A model generated the notes under the pieces. That model did no database searches. It was given only the letters and a program-made list of their open reading frames with translations, and was not told where the DNA came from. Below are positions 17,420 through 28,000 of a stretch of DNA of 64,000 nt, piece after piece. The stretch lies in assembly GCA_019359675.1 (NCBI GenBank), contig JAHHGX010000015.1, positions 1 through 64,000 on the forward strand, in the 5' to 3' direction. Made by a program: the position numbers and the translations under genes. Within the stretch, counting starts at the first letter, position 1. The number at the start of each line of letters is the position of its first letter. Source of the DNA: Calothrix sp. FI2-JRJ7. Lineage in GTDB: Bacteria; Cyanobacteriota; Cyanobacteriia; Cyanobacteriales; Nostocaceae.

Positions 17420-20046
17420 CGTGGGTGTGGTTTTTTTTGTAATATATATTGTTGAGCTAGTTGTAAAGCTTTTGATTTAGTAATATCGGGGTTGTTGGCT
17501 AACTCTTCATAAAATTTACCCATTAAGTCAGCAGTAGATTCATCTCCAACTGACCATAATGATGCAAGTGTACTGCGGGCACCGGAACGCACGGCAACTC
17601 CAGCTAGTCCTAGTGCTGCTCGTCTATCACCTGTAGCGGTTTGGCAAGCACTCAATACTAATAATTCGATCGGGTTAGGTACATTAGATGAACGTCCAAC
17701 AATTTGTTCTCTAGTTTGGAGTATACCACGCAATTCTTTAATATCTATTCTATCGTTCCAAGCTAGAATAAATGTATTTCCTAGTTGCGAACTAAATTGA
17801 CCATGAGTTGCTAAGTGAACTACTTCATATGCATCAGAACTGATTTTTTGTTCAATATTTGCATTAGTAAATTCTTGATTAAGAAGTGACGTTGAAGGAA
17901 AAATAGATTTAATTTTTTTTATCTCATTTTCAACGTTTGTTAAGGCAGGAAAATTTTCAACTGATTTCGTTAACCCTCCAGCTAAAGCTTCAAAACGTCG
18001 TTTTTTTGCATTTGGCTCTATTAACCGTAAACCTGGTGATAATGCAACACTATACTTCTCGATTAAATATTGCTTACCATCGTACAATGCTGCCATTGGA
18101 ATGTTTCGTAATGCACCATCTAGTACGAATACTAAATTTTTAACTTGTAAACGCTCTAGGTCTTTCTCGGCGCCTTTAATTATCCAATTATAAATTTTAA
18201 GTGCAAGTTGATTGCGTTCTTTGCGCGTATAGCTTTGTTGTAACTGTTTAAGAAATGTTTCTAAATCATCTTCAACTTGATTTGATGTTTGTGTAGTATA
18301 ATGCAGTAAATCTTTTTGTTTTGGTAATTTAACAATAACTTCGATGCGGTTAGCCAAAATAATTGGGTAAAAAACTGCTGTTGCTGGATTTGCATTATCA
18401 ACAATTTCGTCAATTGGTGTTTGTTGAACAATATTACAAGCATCGCGGAAAAAGTTGTCTAATTCAGCTAATTGTAAAGCTTCGATAACATCGCGCGCTT
18501 GAATTAAATTCTTTTGATTTACTTTACCTGATGCATCTTGATTTAATAATAAACTAACTAACTGACGATATACTGGCTCAACCTCATCACGAAAATCGAA
18601 TTGAGCTTCAGTACTTAGACTTACCAAATCATTACGTATTGATTTTAACGTAGTAACTGCGTTTTGATATGCTGCTGTTGCCGCTGAAATATTGTTTTGT
18701 AAATAGTTTAACCGACCTAACTGCCACTGCCACTGGTAAGTAATATCCGGTGCATTAATTGACTGAGCAAGTGTTAAAGCAGACTCAGTATATTGTTTGG
18801 CAAGATTATATTCTTTTTGTAGCTCATACATTTGACCTAAATTACCCAAAGCAAAACTAAGAGCGCGCGCATCCTTCAATTCTTGACTTTGTTGAACGGC
18901 GCCTTTCAATAATTCTATAATTTCAGGAGGAAAGGAGTTAGGAGTCAGGAGGGAGGGGTTTAGACATGCTAAGTTACGGGCAAATTTAACTTTAGCATAA
19001 ACTGCGGCTCGACTGGGAGTTAATGTAGTTATTTCTGATTTTATCGCTGCAATTTCTTGTGTTATTGGCTTTTGCCTAAGTTCTGGAGGTACACTTAAAA
19101 TATTAAGCTGTACTTGAACTTTGGTTATTTTTGATGTAGATTTATTGAGACTTTTTTGATAAAAATCGAGTGACTGAGCGTAATCTTTTTTTGCATTGTC
19201 TGAAATAGCAGTAATTGCATTGCAGCGTAATGGTGTATAATTCTGATGAAAAGCGTTATTTAGTGGTAATTTTGTTTTAGCTTTTGCTAAATATAAATTA
19301 CCCAATGAGAGCAAAGTCGCACTTTCTTCCGAAGCAGATTGTAATTGTTGTGCTGCGATTAAACTTTGCTTTAACATTTTCTGCGATTCATCAAATTTAC
19401 CTGTTGCTTGGAGAACGTTCCCTAAACTTCGCAAACCAGCAACTTTTAACGGAGAATTTGCTGAGGATAGTAAATCTTTTTCTACTGATTCAAAAACTGA
19501 CACAGAGCGTCGGTAAAATCCTAATGCTTGGTAAGCATTTGCTTTGTTAATTAAGCTGCCAATACGACCAGTATCATCATTAATTTCAGTATAAATATTT
19601 ACAGCTTTTTGCCAAGACTCAATAGCTTTTTCAGTTTCTCCGCGTGCAAGTAGTAAACTTCCTTGAGTATTAAAAGCTAGAGCTAGAACATGTTTACTGT
19701 CATGTGAATTTAAATTTAACTTGTTTAATATATTAAGACTATTTGTAACAGATTCACTGGCGCCGTTCCAATCTCCAAGTTTTTGTTGAGTTAAAGAAAG
19801 ATAATTTAATGCTAAAGCTTCATTACTAAAATCTCCTTGTAATTCATAAGCGCGCGCTACTTGCTTTAAATGAGAAGCAGCATCAGCAAACTGTCCTGCT
19901 TGATATAAAGTTTTACCCTGCTGCATCTTTTCTAGTACAGGAGTTTGTACTATTTTAGTATTTGCGGAAACAATATCAATAGGGAACAGGTGAATACCCA
20001 AACTTAAAATTATTCCAAACAGTACTAAGAAGATTTTAGATGTCAT
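17380..20046 (-). CDS. TPR-CHAT domain protein with signal peptide
   Basis: 888 residues. The N terminus is a signal peptide or anchor (MTSKIFLVLFGIILSLGIHL). TPR repeats fill about 40-520 (YQAGQFADAASHLKQ, YNLAKQYTESALTLAQ). The CHAT domain occupies about 590-888, with His748 in LATHGQF and Cys801 in LSACQTATG, then GAVRSGARSTLASLWSV-like sequence. This is the common separase-like CHAT architecture; the TPR part should select the substrate. Unlike the two CHAT proteins above, its signal peptide suggests an extracytoplasmic site. Its tail overlaps exoprotein 1 by 40 bases on the opposite strand. It is encoded downstream of exoprotein 2, on the same strand. Confidence 0.88.
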   Translation of the reverse strand: MTSKIFLVLFGIILSLGIHLFPIDIVSANTKIVQTPVLEKMQQGKTLYQAGQFADAASHLKQVARAYELQGDFSNEALALNYLSLTQQKLGDWNGASESVTNSLNILNKLNLNSHDSKHVLALAFNTQGSLLLARGETEKAIESWQKAVNIYTEINDDTGRIGSLINKANAYQALGFYRRSVSVFESVEKDLLSSANSPLKVAGLRSLGNVLQATGKFDESQKMLKQSLIAAQQLQSASEESATLLSLGNLYLAKAKTKLPLNNAFHQNYTPLRCNAITAISDNAKKDYAQSLDFYQKSLNKSTSKITKVQVQLNILSVPPELRQKPITQEIAAIKSEITTLTPSRAAVYAKVKFARNLACLNPSLLTPNSFPPEIIELLKGAVQQSQELKDARALSFALGNLGQMYELQKEYNLAKQYTESALTLAQSINAPDITYQWQWQLGRLNYLQNNISAATAAYQNAVTTLKSIRNDLVSLSTEAQFDFRDEVEPVYRQLVSLLLNQDASGKVNQKNLIQARDVIEALQLAELDNFFRDACNIVQQTPIDEIVDNANPATAVFYPIILANRIEVIVKLPKQKDLLHYTTQTSNQVEDDLETFLKQLQQSYTRKERNQLALKIYNWIIKGAEKDLERLQVKNLVFVLDGALRNIPMAALYDGKQYLIEKYSVALSPGLRLIEPNAKKRRFEALAGGLTKSVENFPALTNVENEIKKIKSIFPSTSLLNQEFTNANIEQKISSDAYEVVHLATHGQFSSQLGNTFILAWNDRIDIKELRGILQTREQIVGRSSNVPNPIELLVLSACQTATGDRRAALGLAGVAVRSGARSTLASLWSVGDESTADLMGKFYEELANNPDITKSKALQLAQQYILQKKPHPRYWAPYVLIGNWL

Positions 20047-20105
20047 AAATTTAGCAATATAGTTTTCTAAGAGTTGATTTATAGAGTAAATATTAAACTA
20101 TTGTA

Positions 20106-20130
20106 GTTGGGTTCCGTTCCTCCACCCAAC
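20106..20130. repeat. Hairpin between exoprotein 2 and the TPR-CHAT gene
   Basis: GTTGGGT (20106-20112) pairs with ACCCAAC (20124-20130) around 11 bases, directly after the stop of exoprotein 2. It lacks a clear T run. It may be a weak terminator, a 3' stabiliser, or an intergenic repeat related to the GTTGGG/CCCAAC palindrome at 24370-24436. Confidence 0.5.
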
Positions 20131-23100
20131 CTACTGGCATTGAGATAATACATTATTTTGGGATAAACTAACAGGATAAGCAGCCGTCAATATAACACTA
20201 CCGTCTTTATCAATTACCCATCGCTGCGCTTCAACAATTTGATTAGAAATAGATGAGGAAGTATTTGAGATAGGAGTATTTCGGACTGTTACACTCCTTT
20301 GTTGTTTCGATACTTCCAACAGGCGCCAATCTTCCCAAGAAGAATTACTAACTGCGGGATTATCTGGAGAAGAAGGTATACCACCACGTCCTATTACTGT
20401 GAAACTACTATTTGCGGTACGCACGCAAATATTATCATCGACTAGCCGAGCAACATCAACAACATCTACTGTTAAAGGCACTAAATCTTTACTAGGGTCT
20501 GCCAAGGTAGTAATATTGATATTACCACTTAATGCGCTAGTTGCTCCAGTGGCTGTAATGCTGCTATCTAAACTGCGAAAAAGACCTTGAGTTTTGATAT
20601 TAATATTACCACCGCGAGAGTTAAGAGAGTTGGCGGTAATGTTACTGCCTTGTAATAAAGCTAATACGTCTGTGTTGATATTGATATTGCCACCAATAAC
20701 CTCAGAACCAAATGCGTTAGTGGTAATCTGGCTACCACGACGCATGATTAAATCTGCGGAATTAATCTTAATTGTGGCTTGGGTAACATCCGTTTTATTA
20801 CTGAAGGTGTTTGCAGTGAGTAAGGCGTTGTTGTCTAAATTGATGGAGTTAGCATCTATAGTTAAGTTACCTGCAGTTCCAGTTCCCAAACTTCGTGCAG
20901 TTATTACTGCTTCATTTTTGACTAACAACTCACCAACATTGATTGTCAAATCTCCACCTCGACCAGCACCAAATGTACCAGCGCTAACATATGCTTTATC
21001 AAGAACTCGCAATAAAGGTGTATTGATTGTTAAATTTCCTGCATTTCCTGTTGCACGTTGGTTATTCTGTTGAGTAAACAAACCACTGGGAAACCTACTA
21101 TCAACAGTATTTCGACCAATCAATTCCACCTTTGATGTCGCATCAACTGTCAGATTTCCACCAGTACCCGCACCTGATGTAATAGCACGAATTTGTCCCC
21201 CATTTTGTACTATCAACTCACCAGTATTAATTGTCAAGTTTCCTGCTTTTCCTAAAGCTCTTGGATTAGTTTGAGCATCAACACTACTAGGGTTACCACT
21301 ACTTGATGTACCAATTACTTCTACTCTGCCAGCGCCAGTATTAATATTCAAATCTCCACCTCGACCGGCACCAGATGTACTAGCGCTAACATATGCTCCA
21401 TCTTTGACTTGCAACAAAGGGGTATTAATTGTTAAACTTCCTGCATCTCCTGTTCGCCCATCTCCTGTCTGAGTAAATAAACCGCTAGTATCATTACTAT
21501 TGTGAGGACTTACACCAGCTAGTTCTACTTTATTTGTCGCAATTACAGTTAACTTTCCTGCATTACCCGGACTAAAAGTCTTAGCACTAACCTCTGCACC
21601 GTTCTCAACTAATAACTCTCCTGTTTGAACTGTAATATCACCTGCTTTTCTACTTGCATTACGATAAGCCACAGTTAGCAAACCACTGCGAGACTTACCA
21701 TCGACGGAAGTACCACTGAGTTGTACTGTTCGAGTCGAATTAATGTTGAGATTTCCACCCTGACCCGCACCAAATGTACTAGCATCAACTCGTCCTCCAT
21801 TTTGGACTATCAACTCACCAGTATTAATTGTCAAGTTTCCTGCTGCTCCTGTTGCAGTTGACTCAGCTTGAGCTTTAATACTACTAGGGTCACCACTGCT
21901 TGGTGTACCAATTACTTCTACTCTGCCAGCGCCAGTATTAATATTCAAATCTCCACCTCGACCGGCACCAGATGTACTAGCGCTAACATATGCTCCATCA
22001 AGAACTCGTAACAAAGGGGTATTAATTGTTAAAATTCCTGCATCTCCTGTTCGCCCATCTCCTGTCTGAGTAAATAAACCGCTAGTATCATTACTATTGT
22101 GAGGACTTACACCAACTAGTTCTACTTTATTTGTCGCAGTCACACTTAACTTTCCTGCATTACCCGGACTAAAAGTCTTAGCACTAACCTCTGCACCGTT
22201 CTCAACTAATAACTCTCCTGTTTGAACTGTAATATCACCTGCTTTTCCACTTGCATTACGATAAGCCACAGTTAGCAAACCACTGCGAGACTCACCATCG
22301 ACGGAAGTACCACTGAGTTGTACTGTTCGAGTCGAATTAATGTTGAGATTTCCACCCTGACCCGTACCAAATGTACTAGCATTAATTTTTGCTCCATCAA
22401 GAACTCGCAACAAAGGGGTATTTATTGTTAAACTTCCTGCATCTCCTGTTCGCCCAGGTCCTGTCTCAGTAAATAAACCGCTAGTATCATTACTATTGCG
22501 GCGACTTACACCAACTAGTTCCACTTTATTTGTCGCAGTCACAGTTAACTTTCCTGCATTACCCGGACTAAAAGTCTTAGCACTAACCTCTGCACCGTTC
22601 TCAACTAGTAACTCTCCTGTTTGAACTGTAATATCACCTGCTTTCCCACTTGCACGAAGATCAGCCACAGTTAGCAAACCACTACGAGACTTACCATCGA
22701 CGGAAGTACCGCTGAGTTGTACTGTTCGAGTCGAATTAATGTTGATATTTCCAGAATCACCTGCACCAGATGTGCTAGCATCAACTCGTCCTCCATTTTG
22801 GACTATCAACTGGTCAGTATTTATTGTCAAATCTCCACCTCGACCTGCTCCAGATGTACCAGCGCTAACAATTGCTCGATCAAGGACTCGTAACAAAGGG
22901 GTATCTATTGTTAACCTTCCTGCATTTCCTGTTGCGTCTGTTCGATTCTGTCCAGCAAACAAAGCACTAGGGTTATTATTAGAAGTATTATCTACACCAG
23001 TCAATTCCACCTTCCGAGTAGCATCAACTGTCAAATTTCCACCCTGACCTGCACCAAATGTACCAGAAACCACTTGTCCACCATTTTGTACTATCAACTC

Positions 23101-24342
23101 ACCAGTCTTAATTGTCAAGTTTCCTGCTGCTCCAGTTGCGGTTGAATAAGCAGAAGCAAAAATACTACCACCATACCTACTGCTTGATGTACCAATTACT
23201 TCTACTCTACCAGCGCCAGTATTAATGTTTAAATCTCCACCTTGACCCACACCTAATGTACTAGCACTAACTTCTCCCCCTGAAGCTAATCTCAAGGTGT
23301 TAGCTCTTATATTGACATCACCTCCTTGCCCCAAAGCGTTCGCTTGTACATCATTAAAAATGCCACTGCTCTGTTCGAGAGAAACTGTTCTTGTTGCATT
23401 AATATCAATACTCCCCGCTTTACTATTATCAGAACCCAGCCTGCTTTCTATTCCAGCTAATACCTGACTGTTTTCTGTCATATCTAAATTGTTTGCATTA
23501 ACCCCAATACTTCCACCATTACCCGCGCGCACATTTACAAGAGCATTATTACTCAGAGAAATATCACTTCTTTGTATGCCATCCGTCCACGTCAAGCTAA
23601 AATTACCACCATCCCCATTCAACCCAACGGTTCCTACACCTGCTAAACCCCCTAACTCAACTCGTCCACCAAAAGCATACAGTCCCCCACCATTGACACT
23701 GACATCACCGCCGACTAATAGTAAGCTTTTACCATCATCCACGCGCAAACCTCTAGCCTCAAATGCGTTTGACGGATTTCTACCATCACTTGCAACCGAG
23801 CTAGTTTCAATCGAACTTCTTTGAATTTGACTAAATAACAACGCCGAAGGATTTATTGTCAATAAAGGGGATGGTGCTTCTGGGTTCGTTGCACTAAAAT
23901 TTCCGCTCCTTCCAAATCCAATTGCGTTTGCTGTACTCCCTATAAACGAACCACCAATATCCAACCGCGCGTTAAGACCAAATATAATTCCGTTCGGATT
24001 TATCAAAAATAAATTTGCAGAATCATTAGCTTTGATTATACCGTTAATATCAGAGCGCGCGCTACCTGTTACCCTAGTTAAAATATTTTGAACATCCGCA
24101 GGATTATTAAAAAAAGCTGTACTATTATTTGGTACAGAAAATTCTGAAAAACTATGGAATAAATTGTTACCAGCGCGCGTTCCACCTTCAATTAATTGCG
24201 TATTATCCTGCAACTGTACAGTAGACTGAGTAGGCAATGTTGCATCCGGAATTATTTGCGCGTTACAAAAGCCCGGATATTGAATGGTAAAAAATAGGAC
24301 ATAAAAAGCAAATTTAGCTTGTTGTAACCACTTAAATTGCAT
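20131..24342 (-). CDS. Filamentous-hemagglutinin-type exoprotein 2 with recent internal repeats
   Basis: 1403 residues. The signal peptide (YPGFCNAQ cut region) is followed by a TPS domain with [31 protein letters not shown] and [13 protein letters not shown]. The body is a beta-helix of GRGGDLNIN, AGNLTIN and NGGRVDAST turns. Three copies of a block starting near STRTVQLSGTSVDG, each followed by ELLVENGAEVSAKTFSPGN, are almost identical at DNA level. The C-terminal block DDNICVRTANSS, WEDWRL and a final Cys next to the stop match the other two exoproteins. Probably surface-exposed or released. A TpsB partner is not present here. Confidence 0.87.
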   Translation of the reverse strand: MQFKWLQQAKFAFYVLFFTIQYPGFCNAQIIPDATLPTQSTVQLQDNTQLIEGGTRAGNNLFHSFSEFSVPNNSTAFFNNPADVQNILTRVTGSARSDINGIIKANDSANLFLINPNGIIFGLNARLDIGGSFIGSTANAIGFGRSGNFSATNPEAPSPLLTINPSALLFSQIQRSSIETSSVASDGRNPSNAFEARGLRVDDGKSLLLVGGDVSVNGGGLYAFGGRVELGGLAGVGTVGLNGDGGNFSLTWTDGIQRSDISLSNNALVNVRAGNGGSIGVNANNLDMTENSQVLAGIESRLGSDNSKAGSIDINATRTVSLEQSSGIFNDVQANALGQGGDVNIRANTLRLASGGEVSASTLGVGQGGDLNINTGAGRVEVIGTSSSRYGGSIFASAYSTATGAAGNLTIKTGELIVQNGGQVVSGTFGAGQGGNLTVDATRKVELTGVDNTSNNNPSALFAGQNRTDATGNAGRLTIDTPLLRVLDRAIVSAGTSGAGRGGDLTINTDQLIVQNGGRVDASTSGAGDSGNININSTRTVQLSGTSVDGKSRSGLLTVADLRASGKAGDITVQTGELLVENGAEVSAKTFSPGNAGKLTVTATNKVELVGVSRRNSNDTSGLFTETGPGRTGDAGSLTINTPLLRVLDGAKINASTFGTGQGGNLNINSTRTVQLSGTSVDGESRSGLLTVAYRNASGKAGDITVQTGELLVENGAEVSAKTFSPGNAGKLSVTATNKVELVGVSPHNSNDTSGLFTQTGDGRTGDAGILTINTPLLRVLDGAYVSASTSGAGRGGDLNINTGAGRVEVIGTPSSGDPSSIKAQAESTATGAAGNLTINTGELIVQNGGRVDASTFGAGQGGNLNINSTRTVQLSGTSVDGKSRSGLLTVAYRNASRKAGDITVQTGELLVENGAEVSAKTFSPGNAGKLTVIATNKVELAGVSPHNSNDTSGLFTQTGDGRTGDAGSLTINTPLLQVKDGAYVSASTSGAGRGGDLNINTGAGRVEVIGTSSSGNPSSVDAQTNPRALGKAGNLTINTGELIVQNGGQIRAITSGAGTGGNLTVDATSKVELIGRNTVDSRFPSGLFTQQNNQRATGNAGNLTINTPLLRVLDKAYVSAGTFGAGRGGDLTINVGELLVKNEAVITARSLGTGTAGNLTIDANSINLDNNALLTANTFSNKTDVTQATIKINSADLIMRRGSQITTNAFGSEVIGGNININTDVLALLQGSNITANSLNSRGGNINIKTQGLFRSLDSSITATGATSALSGNINITTLADPSKDLVPLTVDVVDVARLVDDNICVRTANSSFTVIGRGGIPSSPDNPAVSNSSWEDWRLLEVSKQQRSVTVRNTPISNTSSSISNQIVEAQRWVIDKDGSVILTAAYPVSLSQNNVLSQCQ
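21540..22790. repeat. Near-identical intragenic repeats in exoprotein 2
   Basis: The word ACCATCGACGGAAGTACC starts at 21697, 22294 and 22693, intervals of 597 and 399 bases, or 199 and 133 codons. The flanking modules (AACTCTCCTGTTTGAACTG and neighbours) recur with the same spacing and only scattered changes. The steps look like multiples of a 66-67-codon module. In-frame expansion keeps the beta-helix intact while changing its length. Confidence 0.8.
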
Positions 24343-24369
24343 AGGCGCCCCTTAATCATTTATATGTAG

Positions 24370-24436
24370 GTTGGGGAGTCACTTACGTGCGGGGGTTTCC
24401 CGCGTCCGGAGTGAAGTGACGTTGGAGGAACCCAAC
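24370..24436. repeat. Nested intergenic palindrome
   Basis: Outer arms GTTGGG (24370-24375) and CCCAAC (24431-24436) enclose inner arms GTCACTT (24378-24384) and AAGTGAC (24414-24420), with a GC-rich centre that can pair again. It lies about 30 bases before the start of exoprotein 2, on its untranslated leader. It resembles dispersed cyanobacterial intergenic palindromes. Confidence 0.6.
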
Positions 24437-24676
24437 TCTGTGGATATTGCCGTTCAATATGACTATAGGCACAAGGAGAGCTAGTTTATGCAACGAATCA
24501 ATTATTAACTTTTGTAACATATTTAAAATCATCGTAAAAAATTGCATATTTTGATTTCACCTATTCCAAAGAGCAAGCTTGTTATATTCAATTCTGTATA
24601 CTTAGCAGGCGCCCTGAAGAAAAAGAACTAAAAAGTTTAATTTATCTGCATATCTACTTGAACTCCATCCTATTAA

Positions 24677-24790
24677 TTAATAAACCCTTAAAACTAATAT
24701 TTTTAACAAAAAGCCCCGTAAATGGTTAAAAAAATTAAAAAATTCTTGAAATGCTTTTTGATTCGCTTGTGTTCGGCTGTTAATAGACAT
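24677..24790 (-). CDS. Possible 37-residue small protein
   Basis: The ATG at 24790 is preceded by GGAG at eight or nine bases and opens MSINSRTQANQKAFQEFF, ending in a hydrophobic-basic helix (LRGFLLKILVLRVY). No family was recognised. The pattern, a polar start and an amphipathic positive tail, suits a small membrane-binding peptide. The same frame is open further upstream, so the start rests only on the ribosome site. Chance is quite possible. Confidence 0.25.
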   Translation of the reverse strand: MSINSRTQANQKAFQEFFNFFNHLRGFLLKILVLRVY

Positions 24791-25086
24791 TTTTGTTTCT
24801 CCGTTTTTGTGTTTAATGGAAAAAACAATTGTTTGATTGCCTTCTATATACACTCTTGGCAAGTACAAGTCTGAATTATGCATGAATTTAAAAATAATTA
24901 GACCCAATTTCAACTAAATATGTCATGAAGTAAAAACCTCAACGTAGTTACGGGTCTTCTAGCGTCACGCACTTAGTATTGATTGTAACAATAAGCACTA
25001 AATTTCAATTGTAACAATATCCAGTTAATATTAGGTTGGAGCATAAAGAATTAAATAGTCTTTTTTTACTTCTTTTGGGGGATGCT

Positions 25087-28000
25087 ATGTTGGGTAAAAA
25101 TATGAATTTAAGGTGCCTCAACAAACTAGGAATTGCCATCGCGCAAGCCTTAAGTCAGTTTGCGATAATATTGTCTGCTAACTGCGCGCTTGCTCAAATT
25201 ACACCAGATAGCACACTCCCCAATAATTCCAATGTCAAGTTAGAAGACGACACTAGAATAATAGAAGGAGGAACGCGCGCGGGTAGCAATTTATTCCACA
25301 GCTTTTCCGAATTTTCCGTCCCCACTAGCAGTACTGCCTTCTTTAACAATGCACTTGACATTCAGAACATCCTTACACGAGTAACAGGTAAGTCAATTTC
25401 TAATATCGACGGTTTAATTCGCGCAAACGGTACAGCAAACTTATTCCTGCTCAATCCTAATGGCATTATTTTTGGACAAAATGCAAGGGTTAATATTGGT
25501 GGTTCATTTTCTGCAACTACAGCCAGCAGTTTTAAATTTGCTAATGGCGCCACTTTCAGTGCTACTAATCCACAAGCACCGCCATTACTGAGAGTAAATA
25601 TTACACCGGGGTTGCAATACGGAGCAAGTCAGCCAGGTGCAACTATTACTAATACTGGAAATTTAACATCCCAAGAAGACCTGACGCTAGTAGCTGACAA
25701 GCTTGATTTACAGGGACAATTAAAAGCAGGCAGAGATTTAACACTCTTCGCCACTGATACAATACGAGTGCGAGATAATGTGACAAATCCGTTTTTAGCT
25801 TCAAGTGGCGCCAATCTTACAATTAGGGGAAATCAAGGAATTGATATTCTAGCACTCAATCACCCAACACAAATACCATTTATAAGTGGGGGAAATTTAA
25901 GCTTAATCAGTGATGGCTCTATCTCTCTTGACGCGAGCTTTGCAAATGGTGGAAATTTTTCGCTCTCTAGTGTATCAGGGGGACTAGCAAACTTTGTCAG
26001 CTTTTATAACCCGATTATTAGTAGCAATGGTGACGTAGATATTGCAGCTAACTACACAGGAGCTTCGTTATTAGTCGAAAGCAAAGGTAATATTCGTTTT
26101 CAAGGTGATATAAATATTATTAAACCAGATACTAGTACAGCTATTGGAAAAGACACCGAAACTTTAAATAATAGTACAGCGTTAATCATGCGCTCTGGGC
26201 AGAATACTCTAAATTATGAAGGTGTTAATTATGGCTCAGTACCTGCATTGAAGAGTGGAACTGTACCACAAGGAATTACTTTAGATGGAAACGTTATTTT
26301 ACAGCCATTTAATAATGCAGGGGGGATAGTTAGCTTAACAACAACACGGGGAGATGTAAGCACTAAAAGAATTACTACTAATGGAGGTGAAATTAATATT
26401 AACAGTGCTGGGTCAATTACCACAAAAGGACAAATCCTGGACACAAGAAATGGCGCCTCTAATGGGGGTAGAATTACTCTAAATGCTGCCAACAACATAA
26501 ACACTGGCATTTTAAACTCTTCATCTGAACTTAATTTTCAAAATGCAGAAAATGGTGGCGCCATTAGTCTCACTGCTACAGCGGGTAATATTATCACAAA
26601 CGCTCTCAACTCTTCCTCATACTCCGAGTCTGGCAGTGCAGGTCAGGGAGGTACAATTAGTCTATCTGCAGTTAATGGCAGCATTACTACAGACTTTCTG
26701 GCATCGAACTCGCGCTCTGGCATACTAGGAGGAGGAGGAAGCGGAGGCGCCATTAACCTTCAAGCTAGTAACGACATTAAAACGGGTGACTTGTTATCTT
26801 TCTCTAATCAACCATTAGTTGGCAATAATAGTGGGAATATTACTATTAACAGTACAAAGGGGACAGTGAGTACAGGCTTTTTAGACGCAAGCACATTGAC
26901 TAGCAACGGCGGAACTGTTCAAATTTCTGCTTTTAAGAATATTAATATAGAAGGCAAAACAGATACATCGACGTTTGGTTCTTTTGGAAATGGTGGCGCC
27001 ATTAATCTTACTGCTACAACGGGTAATATTATCACAAACGCTTTCAATTCTTCCTCGTACTCCGAGTCTGGCAGTGGAGGTCAGGGAGGTACAATTAGTC
27101 TATCTGCACTTAATGGTGCTATTACTACAGACTTTCTAGCAGCGAACTCGTACTCTGGCATACTAGGAGGAGGAGGAAGCGGAGGCGCCATTAATCTTCA
27201 AGCTAGTAACGACATCAAAACGGGTAGCTTGTTATCTTACTCGAATCGACCTGGAGTTGGTAATAATAGTGGGAATATTATTATTAACAGTACAAAGGGA
27301 ACAGTAAGTACAGGCTTTTTGAACGCGAGTACGCTGACTAACAACGGCGGAAATGTTCAAATTTCTGCTTTTAAGAATATTGATATTAACGGCAAGACAG
27401 ATACTTCCACGTCTGGTTCTTTTGGAAATGGTGGCGCAATAACCTTAACAGCCAATGGCAACATTACCACCCAAATTTTAAACTCTTCGTCACAATCTTT
27501 GTCTTCTAGTAACGCGGGTGATGGAGGTGCTATTGACTTGAAAGCTAACGGCAGTATAAACACTGGCAGTTTGTTTTCTGCCTCATATTCTGCCTCTGGT
27601 AGTGCTGGTTCGGGAGGCACCATTAATTTGCAAGCCACCGATAGCATAAACGTCACTGACACTTGGAACGCAGGGCCTGTTGATTTTGTCGGTGGCGCCT
27701 GGAACTCTTCCTCATTTTCTCCTAATGCCGCTGGTCAAGGGAAAAAAGGGGGTGACGTTAAGATAATTGCTGACAACAACATGAATATTAATGGTGATTC
27801 TTTCTCTTACTCGCTTTCTTTTCAAGAAACCGCAGGTAATGGTGGTGCAATCAAGCTTGAAGCTAAAAATGGTAGCATTCTCACTGGACGTTTAGATGTT
27901 AGCTCGCGTTCTGACCGTGGCACGCCAGGTTCGGGTGGTACAATTCAACTTAAAGCTTCCAACACTATTAACACAGGCATTTTATTATCGGCTTCGGCAT

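Larger units (their letters stand above)
24343..25086. other. Intergenic region between divergent exoproteins 2 and 3
   Basis: About 740 bases carrying the two divergent leaders. It holds a nested palindrome (24370-24436) and a possible 37-codon gene on the minus strand (24677-24790). No promoter box could be named with confidence. Confidence 0.5.

Noticed and set aside
21540-22790. CRISPR-like array
   Set aside because: The repeats are hundreds of bases long, in frame and coding, with no short spacer pattern or cas genes.
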